Assembly (NCBI GenBank): GCA_013398275.1
Contig: VZSE01002466.1
Location: forward strand, 326 to 64,325
Reading direction: 5' to 3'
DNA from: Promerops cafer
Lineage: Eukaryota > Chordata > Aves > Passeriformes > Nectariniidae
Length of the DNA: 64,000 nt
Below are positions 35,401 to 48,330 of this stretch, one piece after another. How positions within the stretch are numbered: position 1 is the first letter of the stretch; the number at the start of each line of letters is the position of its first letter. The notes under the pieces are model-generated. The model searched no databases, had not been told where the DNA came from, and saw nothing but the letters and a program-made list of their open reading frames with translations. The translations under genes and the position numbers were made by a program.

Positions 35401-37736
35401 ATGGGACCTTATCAAAGGTACTTGAAAATGAGGGTCAGGATCAGGCCTAATGGTACAGCATTTTGAGACAGCCCAAACAGAGGATTGCTCTAAAATTGTT
35501 CTCGGTGCATTTGAAATGGCTTGATGTGAGAAACTCTCTTGCAACCCAGAGGTCTAATCCATGTGCAGAGCAAGGTGCTCCTTTAACTTTATGGTGTGTT
35601 GATGGTCTACATGCATAGATCATCATGCTGCATTACATAAAAAGCCAGAAATATGGGAAAGCAGTTCTGTGTTCACACAAGCACTTATCTCAGATCCTGG
35701 GGGTGAAGAGGAACCAGGGTAGTCTTGGAGTGCCTGCACACACAGACACTGGCATTCTGTCTTGTTTCTCAATGTGTCCATTTCCAAGGCAGAGCCAAGA
35801 GCTGTAATTTCTACTTGGCAGGTCACAGTTGCTTTCCAGAGTAATTTTCAGGTCTATAGAACAGGCTTAAAGGTTTTATTTGAGAACACGTGACATGCTT
35901 GGTATGTATTTCAAAAATACCTTCCCAACAGCCAAAGCCACTGAAAACATTCACAACAACCTGTAGCGAAATGTAGGTATGTAACAGAAGAGTTTGAAGC
36001 TAAATTCCCTTCTCAGTTATCTTGGGTCACAGGCTTTATAACTGATTAGGGACAAGGAATGCAGTCTTCTGGACACTAACAGTAAGAAAAATCACAGTCT
36101 GAAAAGAGATTGAGTTGAAATCACCATATCCTTGGTGTGTCCCAGGAAATTTGCACCTAAAGAGAGCCAGGACGTGAGATCTCTGCCAGGACCTCCATCC
36201 TAAGGTAACAGGGGAAGCCCTAACTCAGAGAAACATCTGCAGGCTGAGCAGTACATTCTCATTTAGTCAAACACTTCCCAAGAGAAGCAGCCCTCCTCCC
36301 TAACTCCCACTGCTCCCTGGCCCAGTACCTCCAGTATGTCTAGCAGCCTGCAAGATACAGGTTCTTCCCATCAAAACAAACCCATCCCAACTTCAGTGGA
36401 AAAACTCGGGCTTGGCTCTGTCACAGTGCACAGACAGGACCCATTACTCCAGAGCTCTTGAGAAATTCCCACTCTCCAATTAGCAAGGTAATTAGTTTTA
36501 ACTGACAATCCCACTCCTAAAATTATATAAAATCCAAGTATATTTCAGAGGTGAAATTACTGTCAGCAATCAGCTATTATTTTTTTCCATTTTGCATGAA
36601 AAGGAAGAGGAGGCACAAAATTAATTTTTTAGCCCAGTTCATCTTTGCTCCTGTCTCTTTTTACAGGGAGCCTGCTACAAATGGCCTCTGGGATTAACTT
36701 TAAATCTTTCTTGAGTATCCACACAGAGAGCAAAATTTCTCCAAACCTGAGGATTATTTTTTCCTCTGAAACTGAAAAGAAAGACAGGAAAAGTGTGGTG
36801 GAGGTATTAAGGCTAAGGCCATCCTACATACCAGTGAATTTCCATCTCTGCGCAATTTCTGGAAGCAAAACTTTTTCTTCTGCTAACGATTTTTCCTAGC
36901 ATCCACCTTAGGCCTCTAATGGTCAGTTTCACTCTGGTACACTGCAAACTTTAGATGCAGCTTTATAATCTCCTGCTCCTCGTGTCCGAGCTCTTCTAAG
37001 TTTAGGTGTGTTTAGGTGTTAAAAGCAGTTGTGGTTCATCACTAAAAAGGCACTTTTGAGCCAGGACTTCAATCTGAAAGCAGCTACATATCAACAGGAA
37101 AATTGTACTAACCTCTGTATTTGCAGAAGTATGAGTCATGACAGATGTAGGTGACATCAGTCCTACAGAAACTTGGCTCTCACTTTCAGGAAAATATACA
37201 TATGAAAAAAATGAAAGGTTTTCTTCACTTGCAAAGCCACAAAAATTTGTACATCTCTTTCTAAAATCTTCTCTTCTTTCAAAATGACCATATTTAAGAA
37301 TTTTCCTGGGGACAAAAGGTAAAAATTTGCCATTTTCTAAAAGACCAGAAGTATGATTTAAGTCTTAACTCTGCTCTTACTGATAATGTTTTTTCTCTGT
37401 GATAAAGCATAAATAGAATTAATTTGCAGTCAGTATTGTTTGCATTTTTTCATGAGGAGAGCTTGACAAATGGCTTTGAAATTTAATCATGGTTTGGTTA
37501 TCTCTACAGCATTTAAACAAATCAGCTTCATCCTTTCTCCACTGCCAGGAAAAGAGAAAGCAGAACAAGCAAAGTCACCTAAAGCTTTTTCCCCCTTCAG
37601 AGTGGTGTGTAATCTGAGAACACTTAAGACATTATAACCATAATAAACTGCTGGGCTTTTAAGAGAAGATTGCTTTAATGTCTTTAATAGAAAATATATG
37701 TATATACTCAGCATTTTCCTAGTCATGCTTTTCTAC

Positions 37737-37815
37737 CTATACTATGCTATGCTATACTATACTATACTATACTATACTATACTATACTATACTATACTAT
37801 ACTATACTATACTAT
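37737..37815. repeat. (CTATA)16 microsatellite
   Basis: Seventy-nine bases of pentanucleotide repeat, with CTATG variants in the second and third units and pure CTATA afterwards. Confidence 0.97.
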
Positions 37816-38129
37816 TACTATGATTATAGTATGTGATTTTACAACTATTACTACAGAATACACCTCACAGTATGGCAGATTAAATGCCTAGTAGTACAGA
37901 TTTATGTAATTGGCGTTTAACTTATACAGAACCTCAAGCAGGCCAAAAACATTATTTTAAGCTCTTTCTGAGCTTAATAATAGAGCCAATATTCAATCAG
38001 TGCCAGACAGTGTATGTGTCTGCCTGAATAGGCCATCTACTCTGATGCTGACACACATATTCAACAAGCCAAATTTCACTCCTAAGAAATCACTAGAAGC
38101 TGGTAGCTATTTATAAATTTTGAATTCCA

Positions 38130-38180
38130 GAAAGAGCTTTTATGATCATGTAGTCCAAATTTCCATGCAGCACAAGATGT
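38130..38180 (-). mobile_element. possible old CR1-type 3'-end scrap
   Basis: GAAAGAGCTTTTATGATCAT followed by GTAGTCCAAATTTCC resembles the complement of a CR1 3' UTR (GGGACCTTnnnGATCATCTAGTCCAA). The match is short and imperfect. Confidence 0.35.
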
Positions 38181-38518
38181 TGAATCTAAGTAATTTCTTC
38201 ATCATGTGTTGATTCATTTTTGAACTATATTAAATCTTTAGAAAGATACATAATGTAATGACCTCTTGTAATCTTGTAATGTAATCCCTAAAAGGGATTA
38301 ACAACAACAAAGATGACATGTTTCTTTCCAGATGTTGATATTTTCGCCAGATATTTTAGCATTTAAGTGCTGAATTCACAGTAGCAGTTTTAACTCTGTT
38401 CAACTTTTTTTTGCTCTGTATTCCTGGACAATGTAAATGCTTTCTACATATAATTCAAGGGGGGGAAATGTATATATTTTATCTTTCCTCCCCTCCCATA
38501 CCTCCCCCTACCACGCAA

Positions 38519-38519
38519 A

Positions 38520-38550
<31 letters not shown>

Positions 38551-38551
38551 G
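38519..38551. repeat. poly-A/poly-G low-complexity tract
   Basis: An A-rich tract with scattered G runs directly into eight G residues, close to a shorter G7 tract at 38459-38465. Such tracts are error-prone in sequencing. Confidence 0.85.
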
Positions 38552-41500
38552 AAACTGCGACCATTAAAAATAATTACTAATTTCCTGTCAGTTTCCAGTC
38601 CGAAATATGTGATAATGTGGAAAGTATTTGAAGTCATAAAATGGGACCAGCTTCACAATAGTTCAAATGGAGACACTTTATATAGCATTCTGTTTAACAT
38701 GAGGACTTCTTTAACCTATACAGACATATAAAATTGTGTGTAAATCACGAGTGTGATATTTTAAATTTAAGTCAGTGCCAGTGAAAGCCATTACACTGAC
38801 AGCACTGGAAGTCCATAGCCTAAATTTACCTGGAAGTCCGGTGTAGTTTGGTCTAAGATCATGAGAAGCACATCATTGAGTTCAAACCTGAGATCTGACA
38901 TGTGACAGGCTACTGCCAGGAACACAAGAAGCTAAAATTGTTTCCAAATAAGTAACTGGAGACCTGCTTTCTCTTCCTCCCTGCAATTTCACTCTCTTTC
39001 CTTTCTGGAAGCACGTGGCAAACAGCAGCTATGCCTTTGAAGAGGGTCACATTTATATATTCTCTCCCATTTTCTGTGCCTTTTTAGGTGTAAGACCCTT
39101 CTTGAGCACATAGGTAGCCTTTTCCTCCTCCCAGAAGCCTTAATAGAATGTGCTGTATCATACATACCTCCTTCCTTCTCCCTTAGCTATGAAAATCAGT
39201 AGCCTCCCTAAGAATAAATTCTGATTCTCTACAAAGAGAGTCTGCATTTGTCCACCATGACAACAACCATCCACAGCATCCAGCTTTGCTTTTTTCTTCC
39301 TGAAGGTGTTATTCAATAGGAGAAAATTCCCTGCATAGATTCCACCATTTTGCCACTAAGCCTGATGAGTTCAGATTGTCTAATGGGCAGTTTTTCATCC
39401 ACCTGTATTTAGGTCCCTAAAGTCCAACGGCTGGGATATCATGGGGGTTTTTACACCCTTTCTGTCACAGTCTGAGGAATTGGTTCTTCCTGTCTTTTTT
39501 CTCCATGGGACACACCATTTGGAGTAGAAGACATGACACACCACTGGCCTAGGCAGAATTGATTTAGCAGTATCAAAGTATCTCCCCTTTGATGTTTTGT
39601 GACAATGTTATGATGTTTCCTTATCTTTGGAAGGTGCAGTTTCAGGCTATAACTAATGAATTGATGTTTTCCAGACAGACTGGCTCAGAGGAGACAGGCC
39701 ACATGTTGGCACAAACCTGTGCTATGAAAGAAGCCTCACCAGAGTATCCGTGAGGCTTCACTCTAAACATGAAGTTGTGAGATGCACACACAAAGCTGAA
39801 AAACATAGCTGTTGAAAGCTGGTGGGGTTTCAAGGGCAGACTGGAAGCTGTTCATGGTTCATGGAAGCAGATAATTTACAACAAGCAGAGAGTTTGCATG
39901 GGACCTGAGCTGAAAGTAGCTGTTGCCTGGGAAGCTGCTGTGGTAAATGACCTTTGCTCCTGTATTTATTTTCACTCTTACTTAGGCCCCCATTGAATGA
40001 TAGCAGAGTAGATGGACCCTCAGTCTGATGTAGTCCAAGCTCTCCTGCACTCCTGTGTTATGACATCTCATGGAATTTAAAATCACATGTAGGTAAGACG
40101 GAAGATTACATCAAAGAAGAGACAAGGCCAAACTAGGTGCACATACTTTAAAAACTGAACAAATGTAGTGTTCCTCTTTTCTTCACTGAACTGTTTCAGC
40201 TTCCAGTACTCGATATCCATTTAGCTTTTCTTTTGCCCAGTAAAGTTAGCTGTCTCTGGATATTTTCAGCTATATACTGGTATCCAGATATATACATGTT
40301 TATAGGTAAGAAAGACACAGTCCAGTCCTGTGGAGGACCCTGAGTTCCAGCAGACCAGCAGTTGCAGACTATGCTGGTTTCTGTGAAAACACACACTGCT
40401 CAAGGTCCCTTTGATGTGTCTTACACATTTAATAGTAAAAAAATAACTATTGTAATGATGATAATTATAATAACAATTTTCCTAGAGCAGGAAGAAAAAT
40501 AAATATCTTAATATAATAATGAACTAAAAACTGGGCAAACACTGATACCTAGGGAAGCAAAGCTTTCATAAGAGGCCATAATGGGAAAAGAGATATGGAA
40601 ATACCTGAAAAGATCCATATTTTCTCTTCACCTCCTTCTGAGTTCTATTAAGTTTCGGTTTGGCTCCTTCTATTGCCTGAACAGAAGTGTGTCTTCACAG
40701 CTTTTGGACAAGTTGATCCAACCAGTCCTACAATCTCACCTACTCAACAGCCCAAATTCAGCTGGCTCTGGGTGGCTGTATCTCAATAAAGGACAGATGA
40801 CCTAGTCCTCCAAGGTCTTTTCCACATTTTGTAATTCTACTGAACATGTGAAAAAGAGATGCAAAAGACAACAGAGATCACTGACTCTGGTAATGGAACT
40901 CACCATTATGCCAATGCCTGGACACATCTGTGTTTGCAGTAGTACTTTTTTTGCTCTATAAAGGCCAACTTGGATGTGTCTTGCCAGCCAAACTGACGCC
41001 TGTGAGAGAACCAGGTTCTCATTTTTCCTTTTAATGGTGTATCTTATAATTTGGTACCCAGGAGTCATGCTGCTGGAGTGGTTAACAAGTGGTTGCATTT
41101 TTCAATACTGTATTGACAGGCTCCCTGGGCTGGAAAACTGTAAGAACCCTCAAATCCTTTCCATGCAGGTTATTTGTTCCTCTGATGACCACCCTCCCCC
41201 TGCTTCCCAGCCTTCCCTGACCACCAGGGGACAGGTTCCAATGAACTAAGAATGGCTCTCAACACCTCTTCTGCAACTTAAAAGAATGACATGACTTGTG
41301 CTATAGCTCTTCAGTCTGGTCACTACATGAGATTCTGTGAAAGGACTTTTTTCTTTGAGGGACAGTTATGACTGTCTCAAACAGAGGCACCAGGGTGTTT
41401 CACCATCATGAGCATTTAAAACAGCTTTACAACTTTTGAATATGCTCTTAGAAGTGAATCAAAGTGAACAGGTCCTTTCCTTTTTACTTCATCCTTAAAA

Positions 41501-43299
41501 AAAATAAATACCTGTATACTGCAGGAAGTCTGTCTACAGGTTGTTTAGCTCAAGATCTTCCCATAGTCCTCCCCACTTCCCCACTATTTGTCTAAATCCC
41601 GTCATCTCTCTGTGGAATTACTTCTACCATCACTAATTGCCAAGTTTCAAGGACAGTGTTTTTTATAACTGGACACCAGCCAAAACAACAAGTGTATCTA
41701 AACCTCTCAACTGTGTACCTATTGCCAGTTTTACTGCTGCTTAACCTCGAGGAATTCAGCTTTGCTTTGAAACAGTTCACTGTTTTGAGTAATACTTACT
41801 TCTAATTCCCTTTTATCATTTAAGGGAAGGTTCCACCAGCTTTATAGAGCTGGTGAACAGCATAATTATAATGAATGAATATATCTGATTTCCTAACTTA
41901 CATGCACATTTTCAACATCATGACCCAAATTTTATGCTGTCTGAAATTAAGGTGGTCTAAGTCTTTGCATTTAACACTCTGTAAGGAATCTTAACTCAGA
42001 ATTAAAACCACTTGAGGGAGTAGGTGTTTACAAGAGAAGGGTTGGGGTGATGTGATCAGTGAAATCAGGAGGAGTTGTTCTTCTTGACATTAATGGCTGT
42101 TAGATAGGTAATGGGTAGAAGCAAGCATAGTTGCTTGAAAACCTGTGTCTGTTGTCAGGATGAACAGTGTGAGGTGTGCTCAAAATGGAAAGGAAATCAT
42201 GCTCAGATCTGCCAGTTCCCACCCAGAGACAGTTTCCATTTTGTGTGAGAGCTCTAAATTCTATTGCTTTTAGCATAAATGGGCAAAGAAAGACAAAGAA
42301 GGTATTAATATCCCAATGAAAACACATTGAACTGTTTATCCAACTCAGAAAGCAAAAGAAACTGCACACAAAAATCCTTTCAAGGCTGTTTTTTTTCAAG
42401 CTGTGACGTGTTGGTGCAATGCAAAATCAGAGCAATTTCCCTGACAAATGTTGATAATGATCTCTAAATATTTCTTCCCAGAGTCAGTAGGGGAGAGACA
42501 ATCTAGAGCACCACATCTTCAGGCCAGTTCTTCCTCATGTACAGCCAGTGTGAGATGAGACTTTTATTCAATGCATCCCATGAAAAATCTCTTTGAACAA
42601 ACTGATGGTGACATTAGTATGATCAAAACTTCAGTGAAGCTCACAGAGGAGTAATGTTTAGACACAGAAGTTTTCCATCCCTCAAGGACAGCATGCCCTC
42701 AACATCAAGGAGTTCCCCCAGTAATACATTTCAGCAGTCCCATGTTATTGCCCCTCTTCAAGGCCTTGGTTTCAATGGAAAACTTTGTGCTTGGGCAGCT
42801 GTTTGTGCTTACAGACCCATGACTGTACACAGAGGGATCTGCCCAGGCATGTCTGTGATTTAATTGTGCTTTCTTGGCATGATGGAAAAGAGATATGTGT
42901 TTTCCTGATCACCTAGGAGAAACACTTATTACACCTGACACTGTCTCAGTGTTATGGTAACCATCTCTGCAGCATCTAAATGACTTCCAAGATTAAAATC
43001 TTCTTCACAGCTCCTAGAACAACACATTCTCTTTCTTCGTACTTTTAGTCACTGTGCACTTTATTTCAAGCACTATGGCTCAGTAGAACAGGTCAGATCA
43101 CAAGAAGATAGAACATCAGTTGATTTTTCCTTTAAAAAATGGGAGAAATTACTTTCTTTTGGATGAGTAAAAAAAGTATCTATCTTTGAAAAATATGAGA
43201 CTTCTCCACTTCCAATATACTTCTGAAATGCATTATAGCTGTAATATTTTAGGGACTGCACTTGTACTCTTTTACTGACCTCGAGTAAATAAAAATGGA

Positions 43300-43400
43300 C
43301 AATTTGATTGTTTTATTAGTGACGCCTGTTAATTCTCTGAGCCAATAGCTCTGAAAGCTGACCGATTATGATTATTAAAATTAACATTAACTATGCAAGT
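43300..43400. promoter_or_regulatory. candidate conserved noncoding element, left part
   Basis: Contains TTTTATTAGTGACGCC, TGTTAATTCTCTGAG, GCCAATAGC (CCAAT-like) and ATTATGATTATTAAAATTAA in a compact non-repetitive block. By appearance only, it could be one end of a regulatory region that also includes 44270-44400. Confidence 0.2.
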
Positions 43401-44269
43401 CTCAAAATGCTCTTCTACCTTTTGCTTCTGTGTAATAAGCATATCCAAATATTCTGCAATTTTTTAATGTTAAAAAATCTAATTCAACAGAAAGAGTGTT
43501 TATTATTCTGTGGTTATTTCTAAAGTGTTGAGAAAAGAGAAATTGAAAATAACACTTTTGTCCACATTCATATATTTTTTAAATATGTTTGTCACTACTG
43601 TCTTGATTCAAGTATGATGAAATTGGTAGAGAGGGAGAATCCTGTAGTGGCAGAACCAGGATGGGAATACAGGCTGAATGATTTTCCCTTGATGCTCCTA
43701 AACACTGCTCCTAGAGGATAGCAATGAAAGGAAGAAAAACACAAAGGTGGGAAAGTGTTGAGAGAAAAGAAACTGTGCCCATTGGCTTGATGTACAAAAG
43801 GAGGTCTCAGTACCAGATAATGCTGCGAAATTCATCAATAGCATGAAGTTTGATCTTGGCTGTAAATGCACACCTTTGGCTAACACCACTATTCCAATTT
43901 ACAAAAACAACAACAATGACAAGAAGTAACCCAACACAAGACCAGCATTGTTAATGTATCTCTGACAACAGAAGGCATTTCTTGTTTGCTCACCTGGTTC
44001 TGTCTGAAGACATCCCTCTTTACTAGAAAAATCACCTCATGCCATGCCCTGTATTCCTAACAAGGAGCTGATTGTACAGCTAAGCAGGCCAATCATCTGA
44101 GAACAACTCCTAAGCACAAGAAATCTTTGCACAGGGCTGCTATGAAATGGCACCATGGAGAGTCATGGTTAGTGACAGACTTAGGGGCAGGGGAGTTGAG
44201 GAGGAGGGGATGCAAGGTCAGATGGGCAGAAACAGCTTTATATGTTTTTTTCTAAAGTAAACTGATTGT
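43401..44269. other. unique spacer
   Basis: Nothing recognised as a gene or repeat between the two candidate regulatory blocks. Confidence 0.6.
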
Positions 44270-44400
44270 GGTTCTAATTTAATTAGCTGATACTGGGGTT
44301 AGTTCAAGTTTTAATTAGCAAAATGTTCATACTAATTATAATTCATATTACCATGGAAGGCTGTTAATTGGTGTAATTAACAGTATTATTAATGTCCCTG
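44270..44400. promoter_or_regulatory. candidate enhancer: cluster of homeodomain-type sites
   Basis: Within about 120 bp there are at least five TAATTA/TTAATT cores: TTTAATTAGCTGA, TTTTAATTAGCAA, ACTAATTATAATTC, TGTTAATTGG and GTAATTAACAG, plus ATTATTAATG. Two form a perfect inverted repeat, CTGTTAATT (44361-44369) and AATTAACAG (44375-44383), around a five-base spacer. TAAT-core sites are bound by homeodomain proteins, and palindromic pairs favour dimers. There is no microsatellite periodicity, which argues against simple AT richness. Function and conservation are inference. Confidence 0.35.
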
Positions 44401-46008
44401 AATGCTATGGAAAATAGTTTCCATGACTAATGGGAGTAACCTCTCCTTGGAATTGCTAATCCATTATCTTCTGACTTCCTTTCCCACTGCAGTGGCAGCA
44501 TTGTCCAAGTTTGCTTGTTTGCGTCACATCTTGCGGGCTGGGTTACCTTCCAGTGATGGGAGAACCAAAACCCTGCACAGGTGACTCCCCAGCTGGACAC
44601 AGCAGGGGCATGAAGAGGGGGTCAGCAAGTGGTGACTTTGCCAGCACAATCAAAAGGCATGCCTCGTCCCACCCTCACAGCAAGGCAGAACACTATCATG
44701 TTATTCTTCTCCAGCTAGGACTCAGTTGTCCTATAAACTCCTGGAGATTTTTTCTCTGCAGCTGTAGTTGGCTGTTCACCCATAATCTGCTTTCAAAATC
44801 ATCCATGTAAGGCTGACTTTAACTCTGGTGGTTGCATTCCCAAGGGTTTGCAAAGATTTGGAAGCCGCGGATTTGCTGAGACCCACAATGCCTGGAACGT
44901 GCTTCCCCCTTGCCGTATTTAGTTCACTCCTTTCACAGAAGTGAAAAAATGTAGAAACATAAATAGCACTATCCCCCTAGGGAGTACTAGCACATGCAAA
45001 ATGTATTCCTCAAACCAAATATTTAATTGATGATCTCTGTAGAAATTAACTAAAATATCCCAAAATACACATAAAATGTCACAAAATACAAGATTCAAAC
45101 ATACAGAATGATTCTTTTCTAAATACTGGTTTCAAATTCTAGCAGAATTGTAGCACTTACTGTCTTCCTCAGGCTAAGTGTGAATGCTAGAGGATGAAGT
45201 AAGTAAATCTACAAATCTTTACATTTTTTCCCTTCTTTTTAACACAGTCTTGATGACTTGAACCAGCCAATGAACAGAAAGGTGGAGTTTTTAAACTTTT
45301 TCTAGTTTAATCCTTGATTCTGAGTATTATCCAATTCTTGCTACCAACAAGCATTCGCACATTTATTTCTTAATAATTTTTTTATTTAAAAATCTGAGTC
45401 AAGCTCTAAATGTACACTGCTGCAGTTTCATAGTTTTCTACCTGGTGAATGAATACCTTGGAGTTGAAGATAAAATAAGAAAAAACATAGCCAGAAAGCA
45501 TTCCAGTCTTGTGATTGGTAAGGTTTGCTCCAGAACTCTTGGAAGATGAAGTGGGTTAAAATCTGCAGCCTGACTGTAAATTCCACAACAGGAAGAGAGA
45601 ATCAAATTCCAGGCATACTGGTCATGGAAAATAAGCCTTAAGATGATCATTCTGCTAAAGGGTATCTGTGCAAAAACGCCAAACATTGGAGTGATGTTTA
45701 GCTTTAAAGTATCAGTGGGCAAGAAAATAATAAGCTAAATCTCTTTTTCTTGGGATTACCCAGTATTAACTGGAATGCAGTTTCTCATGGAGTTTCTTGT
45801 AAGAACACATTTTGTTCTTTGCATGTTTTCCCTTTCCCTTATTCCACTGCATTTGCTGTGAATAGTTTGGAGTATGTCAGCCTTTCCACTATAAAAGCTT
45901 AGCTCTCCAAAATATATTCCTGGTGCCTAAATGTGTGCTCCAGCCGAAGTATTGCCAGCAGATTTTCAAGATATGGGTGGAGATCTGTGTGGAGTGTGAA
46001 TAATTAAA

Positions 46009-46056
46009 NAAAAAAAAAATTGATAATTATAATAAAAAATAATAATAATAATAATA
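46009..46056. repeat. A-rich / (AAT)n tract with assembly N
   Basis: One N at 46009 opens an A10 run, followed by TTGATAATTATAATAAAA and an AAT trinucleotide array. Confidence 0.9.
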
Positions 46057-48304
46057 TTTGTGACTGTTTTCTCTGTTTAGTAAAAATAACTGAGAAATGT
46101 ACAGAACACATTCCCTGCTAGTGTAAATCAGCAGATCTCTTCCAGTCATAACCAGGAGGAGGCATGACCCTGCATTGCTTACGTTTTATTGACTTGTATT
46201 ATCAAAACTCCTGTTTTCCAGATAACTTACTACAGCTCCTACAATTAATTTGACTGTTTCAGAAGAATGTGTCCAGGTTCTGTACATTGTAATTCCAAAA
46301 AGGCTATGTTTTAATAGGACAAAAATAAGTCATCAGCTTTAATAATCTTTTATATTAAAATACACTTGTTTTCTGTGCAAACTTAGAGAATCAACTATTT
46401 TTTATGAAATAGAATTGAATTCTCCTCAAAGTGACAATTTCACATTAAAAGTTAATGTGCCTCAGAAAAAATAGCTTAGATTCCTCCTCACAGTTTTCAT
46501 ACTCTTCTTGTAATAGGATGCTTGAGCCTAGTTAGAAAGACTGACAGACTGTGAACAGAAACAACAACCAAAAAAAGTAAATAAAATAAACAAATGGCCT
46601 CTTCAAAAAGAATGATTCCAAACTCATAGAGTTTTCAATATAATTCCTGTTAAAATTCTCATTTGTCAATCAAGACACCTTCTAGACTCCTAAGCGTTTT
46701 GGTTTGTTTCTTCATCTGATAAACAGCTTAAAAGCAAGTTTCATCATTTTATATTGGACATACTGCTGAGATAACCATGCAGTGACAATAAACACAGTCC
46801 TCTTTGTGCATACTCCAGGGAGCATCTGGGATTCATCTGGAGTCTTTCTAGTTTGCATCAGGAGGTAACAGTGGTCCCTCCACATGACTCTGGTTTGGTC
46901 AGCATTTTGTTTTCATTTAAGCTGTACATGTCAACATCTGTAATTCCTTTAATCACCAGAAGACGAATTCAATTACTATTTATAAATGAACAGTGACAAA
47001 TAATTTTTTCTCAGGCATAGCAAGAAAACAGGGGAAGTAAAGGCTGATGCATCTTCTTGCCTGCAGAACAATGCAGCACAGCCTTGTAAAGGTTTGCATA
47101 AACCATGTGTAAGGAGTTTGTGAATTGTGCTTCAGAGTCAGCCTCGCCACATGGCAGTGGTGACTAACAGTAGAGATTAGAGCCTTAGGGCCGAAAAGCC
47201 TTCCACATATGCTTTGCAACTGTCCCGGGTTGTGATCATTACTCTCTGCTTCTGGGTGAGTGGATGGGCTATAAACTAAACAGGAGGCCCATTAAATCAT
47301 CTCACATGTGTGCTGCAGATTAAAGTCACAAGCCCGAGTATTCACACAGTGGGAATCCTCAGTTATGTCAATGCACAAGATCAAGAACATACCTGAATGC
47401 AGTACAGAATTTTCAGGGCAAATGCTTCCCTTCTTCATTATCTGTGTATTTCTTGATATGGGAAGCTGCTTTGGGTTTAAGCTACCAAACCTACTGAGGC
47501 TTTCTTATTCTTAATTAATGCTGCTGCTTTTCAACAAGGAACTTTTCAAAGACTCCATGCTAACTAATTTCTGACTTATTCTCTGAAATTAAACAAGTCC
47601 AAATGCTTAGTTATACACATATCTTCACAGAGCACCAAGCACAGGGAAAGAAAGAAGTGGGGCTAGATTTTATGTGATGTTCCCTGATGACATTTTTAGC
47701 TTCACAATACCTCTATAAGCCTGAAGCAGAAGACTTTTATCTGATTTTGAAGCATTTGGATTTGTTTGGTTTCAGAGAAACATACAGATACTGAAGAAAC
47801 ATTCTCCCTGAGAATTCTGTACTGCATGCAGGTATGTTCTCAATTTTGTGCATTGACATAAGTAGAAATTCCCACTGTGTGCCACAGGGCTTTTGGAGGT
47901 CAGCCTTTGGTGAGCTGCCCCTTGAATTTCTCAGTCCTTATTAATTTCTTTCTTTTTTTTTTTTTTTCTGAAGGATCAGGAAGTAGGCCACAGAAAAAGT
48001 GATGATGCAAGTGAAGCTCAAAATGACTCCTGCTGCTGCTTCAGACATCACAATCCTTAGCAGAGGCTGAAGGTATCTGCAGGTCAAGAGTTTCCTCCTC
48101 TCCTATTGCTGTGCAGTGCTGGGGGCATTATATACACCAGTGCTGATCCTCCCAGGCAGGCCAGACTTGGGACCAGTCTGGGAGTTTTCTGAGTTGTCCT
48201 AGCCCATATCAGTTCTGGAAAATGCCATGAGGCCTTTGGAGATCAGTATTCTTGTTCATCATTCTTTCTCTCACAAGTCCATGCTGAAAGGTCTTAAAGA
48301 TGAG

Positions 48305-48330
48305 AAAAAAAAAAAAAAAAAAAAAAAAAA
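48305..48330. repeat. poly-A run (26) near an assembly N
   Basis: Twenty-six A residues. An N lies at 48374 in TATTCCNTAAAA, just before an AATTAAA/TTAAAT-rich stretch. No retroposed body or AATAAA signal stands upstream of the run, so a processed pseudogene is not supported. Confidence 0.9.

Larger units (their letters stand above)
33967..43299. other. AT-rich unique stretch without supported genes
   Basis: No supported coding region in about 9.3 kb. It includes the candidate regulatory block at 35110-35400, local duplications at 34726-34793, the CTATA microsatellite at 37737-37815, a weak CR1-like phrase at 38130-38175, and a short hairpin (CACCAGCT / AGCTGGTG, 6-base loop) at 41834-41855. 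Open frames are at most 106 codons and unrecognised. Confidence 0.5.

Noticed and set aside
47222..47260. CTGTCCCGGGTTGTG as a possible LTR start
   Set aside because: No matching LTR interior or end was found downstream.
48200..48330. Poly-A run of 26 as the tail of a processed pseudogene or SINE
   Set aside because: No AATAAA in the expected place, and the upstream sequence encodes nothing recognised and shows no tRNA-like A and B boxes.
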